From Alphaproteobacteria bacterium (lineage in GTDB: Bacteria > Pseudomonadota > Alphaproteobacteria > Rhizobiales > Beijerinckiaceae), in the NCBI GenBank assembly GCA_009921785.1, contig RFXE01000097.1, positions 1 through 6,903 of the forward strand: a stretch of 6,903 nucleotides of DNA. The letters are read 5' to 3'. The notes below the pieces were generated by a model. The model saw nothing but the letters and a program-made list of their open reading frames with translations, was not told the origin of the DNA and ran no database searches. The translations under genes were made by a program, and so were the position numbers. This document shows positions 5,882 to 6,903 of the stretch, piece by piece (the first letter of the stretch is position 1; each line of letters opens with the position of its first letter).

Positions 5882-6559
5882 TTGGATAAAGCTCCTGACG
5901 CCTATAGGACGATTAGCGAGGTCGCGACTGATCTCGATCTTCCGCAACATGTGCTCCGTTTCTGGGAGTCACGCTTTACCCAAGTGAAGCCGTTAAAACG
6001 CGGCGGCGGACGGCGTTTCTATAAGCCTGACGATATTGATCTCGTGCGGGGCATCAAGCACCTCTTGCACGGCACCGGTTATACGATCCGCGGGGTGCAA
6101 CGCATCCTGAAGGAAGAGGGACCGAAATATGTTCAGGCCATCGGCCGGACGGGCAAGATCCCGACAAAAGCGTCGGCCCAAGAGGCGGCCGTCGAGCAGG
6201 TCGTTTTTGCATCTCCTTTGAAAACAAAAATTGAGGCGGAACCTGCCGGTGACCCACGGCCTGGGTCAGCCGAAGATCTCGCCGCACTGATTGCGCCCCG
6301 CCCGCGTGCGCCCGCACGCACGGCGAAGCGGAACAAGGCACAACTCGGGCTCTTCGGCGAAGTGGTTGAAGAGGATGCCGATACGTCTTCGTCGCAAGCG
6401 CTTGCGCGGATGCTGCCCTCAGCATGGCGCGGTGTGTCGGTCTCCAGTCAGGCCGCGCAGAAATTACAAGCGGTGCTGGCCGAGCTTGAAGAATGTGGGC
6501 AACTCATTTCCACAGCACGCATCGTCTCGGGCGACAATCGCCCCCCACGCGGCGAGTAA
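5882..6559 (+). CDS. MerR-family transcriptional regulator, ihfA-linked type
   Basis: 225 residues from TTG 5882 to TAA 6557-6559. The TTG start is supported by GGGAGG at 5868-5873, 8 nt upstream, by an in-frame TGA at 5858-5860 that excludes longer forms, and by the N terminus MDKAPDAYRTISEVA, which matches the usual start of these proteins. Residues 9-77 form a MerR winged helix-turn-helix: TISEVATDLDLPQHVLRFWE, wing RGGGRRFYKPDDIDL, then HGTGYTIRGVQRIL. Residues about 85-180 are low-complexity, Ala/Pro/Glu-rich and probably disordered; a short helix at about 188-210 ends the protein. There is a single cysteine (Cys205), so none of the metal-thiol ligand sets of MerR, CueR or ZntR. The ligand and targets are unknown. 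It lies 44 nt after ihfA and is probably co-transcribed, since I saw no promoter or terminator between them. Confidence 0.88.
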   Translation: MDKAPDAYRTISEVATDLDLPQHVLRFWESRFTQVKPLKRGGGRRFYKPDDIDLVRGIKHLLHGTGYTIRGVQRILKEEGPKYVQAIGRTGKIPTKASAQEAAVEQVVFASPLKTKIEAEPAGDPRPGSAEDLAALIAPRPRAPARTAKRNKAQLGLFGEVVEEDADTSSSQALARMLPSAWRGVSVSSQAAQKLQAVLAELEECGQLISTARIVSGDNRPPRGE

Positions 6560-6700
6560 GCTGGGGCTATCGTCAACGCATTAAAGGGCTTGACCGTCTA
6601 AGCGCGGCGCGAAGAGCAGCCGAAATGCCCTCATATCTCAAGCTCGACTGCGGACCTTGGGTTGCCATCAGAATTGACACCCAATATAGGAAACCCCAGT
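6560..6700. other. Gene-free spacer between the MerR gene and tRNA-Pro
   Basis: This 141-bp stretch has no credible coding frame and no stem-loop followed by a U-run, so the end of the ihfA-merR transcript is not visible. Its right end holds the tRNA promoter candidate. Confidence 0.6.
6662..6690 (+). promoter_or_regulatory. Candidate promoter for tRNA-Pro
   Basis: TTGCCA (6662-6667, 5/6) and TATAGG (6685-6690, 4/6) are spaced by 17 bp. The predicted start near 6697 leaves only a few bases of 5' leader before the mature tRNA at 6701. Confidence 0.5.
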
Positions 6701-6778
6701 CGGAGTGTAGCGCAGCCCGGTTAGCGCACTAGTCTGGGGGACTAGGGGTCGGAGGTTCGAATCCTCTCACTCCGACCA
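6701..6778 (+). tRNA. tRNA-Pro (anticodon GGG), CCA encoded
   Basis: A full cloverleaf can be drawn. The acceptor stem CGGAGTG pairs with CACTCCG (6768-6774), all seven pairs. The D stem is GCGC/GCGC with loop AGCCCGGTTA. The anticodon stem CTAGT/ACTAG encloses loop CTGGGGG, putting anticodon GGG at 6736-6738, which reads CCC and by wobble CCU proline codons. The T stem is GGAGG/CCTCT (one G-U pair) with loop TTCGAAT. Discriminator A (6775) and CCA (6776-6778) are encoded. Total length is 78 nt including CCA. The 3' end of this gene is repeated 123 bp further on. Confidence 0.97.
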
Positions 6779-6780
6779 TT
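6754..6780 (+). repeat. 27-bp direct repeat, copy 1 (3' end of tRNA-Pro)
   Basis: This copy runs from the last two bases of the 5' T-stem strand through the T loop, acceptor strand and CCA, plus two bases (TT) beyond the tRNA. It is identical base for base to 6877-6903; the base before it differs (A at 6753, G at 6876). Confidence 0.97.
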
Positions 6781-6811
6781 AAATATCTAGAGCGGTGCCG
6801 CAGCTTAACTC

Positions 6812-6882
6812 CGAACCCACGACATCATTTGATCGCGTGGTTGGGCATTGCCCAGAACGCGATCACAAAGGTTTTGGGTTCG
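6812..6882. repeat. Multi-helix foldback between the two tRNA 3'-end copies
   Basis: Three nested perfect helices share one axis. The outer one is CGAACCCA (6812-6819) with TGGGTTCG (6875-6882), the middle one TGATCGCGT (6830-6838) with ACGCGATCA (6857-6865), and the apical one TGGGC (6842-6846) with GCCCA (6850-6854) around a 3-nt ATT loop. The outer 3' arm is the T-loop part of the second tRNA copy. Only a short TTTT (6872-6875) follows the middle helix, so it is a weak candidate for a tRNA terminator. It could equally be a recombinase or structural element. Confidence 0.55.
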
Positions 6883-6903
6883 AATCCTCTCACTCCGACC
6901 ATT
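6877..6903 (+). repeat. 27-bp direct repeat, copy 2 (detached tRNA-Pro 3' end, att-like)
   Basis: This is an exact copy of 6754-6780, offset by 123 bp. It is not a tRNA gene: the bases before it do not rebuild the 5' T-stem (TTGGG cannot pair fully with CCTCT), and no anticodon, D arm or 5' acceptor strand precedes it. Identity includes two bases past the CCA, which fits an attachment-site core or a duplication better than an unrelated tRNA. The window ends at its last matching base, so its true length is unknown. Confidence 0.85.

Noticed and set aside
6674..6679. TTGACA as -35 of the tRNA promoter
   Set aside because: A perfect -35 hexamer, but the -10 it would need at 16-18 bp falls on the start of the tRNA and does not resemble TATAAT; TTGCCA at 6662 with TATAGG at 6685 is better placed.
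6493..6732. 79-codon plus-strand frame crossing the MerR gene end and the tRNA
   Set aside because: It overlaps the MerR coding frame and runs into the tRNA gene, with no ribosome site or recognisable product.
6781..6830. Degenerate tRNA on the minus strand suggested by GTGGGTTCGG
   Set aside because: The T-stem partner, anticodon arm and acceptor stem are missing; the likeness is limited to a few T-loop bases.
1..6903. CRISPR array, insertion sequence, toxin-antitoxin or phage defence genes
   Set aside because: No regularly spaced repeats, transposase or defence-type proteins were seen on either strand; the protein genes are all core housekeeping families.

Overview
This window looks like a piece of an alphaproteobacterial chromosome, most likely of a Hyphomicrobiales-like lineage. 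The reasons are the gene order (an outer-membrane BamE lipoprotein, a CBP3-type ubiquinol-cytochrome c chaperone, a DUF177/YceD protein, plsX, fabH, ihfA, a MerR-family gene and tRNA-Pro), the character of the proteins, and a K+-independent proton-pumping pyrophosphatase of the Rhodospirillum type. Family or genus cannot be fixed from the sequence alone. No frameshifted or broken protein gene was seen.

Layout. Positions 1-1470 carry the C-terminal two thirds of hppA, cut by the window edge. It converges on bamE (minus strand, 1557-2012), and one symmetric stem-loop (1496-1526) between them can stop transcription from both sides. A divergent 132-bp spacer follows, with foldback potential but no convincing promoter. 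From 2145 everything is on the plus strand: the cytochrome bc1 chaperone (2145-2699), DUF177 (2704-3228, with its ribosome site inside the previous gene), a 152-bp gap, plsX (3381-4469) and fabH (4466-5440, sharing a GTGA overlap with plsX). Next comes an 85-bp regulatory-looking gap, ihfA (5526-5837), and a MerR-like gene starting at TTG (5882-6559). After 141 bp without a gene there is a complete tRNA-Pro(GGG) at 6701-6778 with its own promoter-like sequence.

How the genes work together. plsX and fabH link phospholipid synthesis to initiation of type II fatty acid synthesis. bamE serves outer membrane protein assembly. hppA energises the inner membrane from pyrophosphate, and the CBP3-like protein helps mature the respiratory bc1 complex. 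The theme is envelope and membrane energetics, followed by a nucleoid protein (IHF alpha) and a probable transcription factor.

Most of the window is ordinary core genome. The part worth a second look is the right end: the last 25 bases of the tRNA-Pro gene plus two flanking bases recur exactly 123 bp downstream (6754-6780 and 6877-6903), with a strong multi-helix foldback between them. This is the signature of an integration site, a fossil duplication or a tRNA-linked tandem repeat. The window stops at the last base of the second copy, so these cannot be told apart here. A second point is the ihfA leader, which combines a near-consensus IHF site, a TTGACG promoter element and a perfect 9-bp inverted repeat enclosing the candidate -10. 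I did not find a clearly undescribed multi-gene system.
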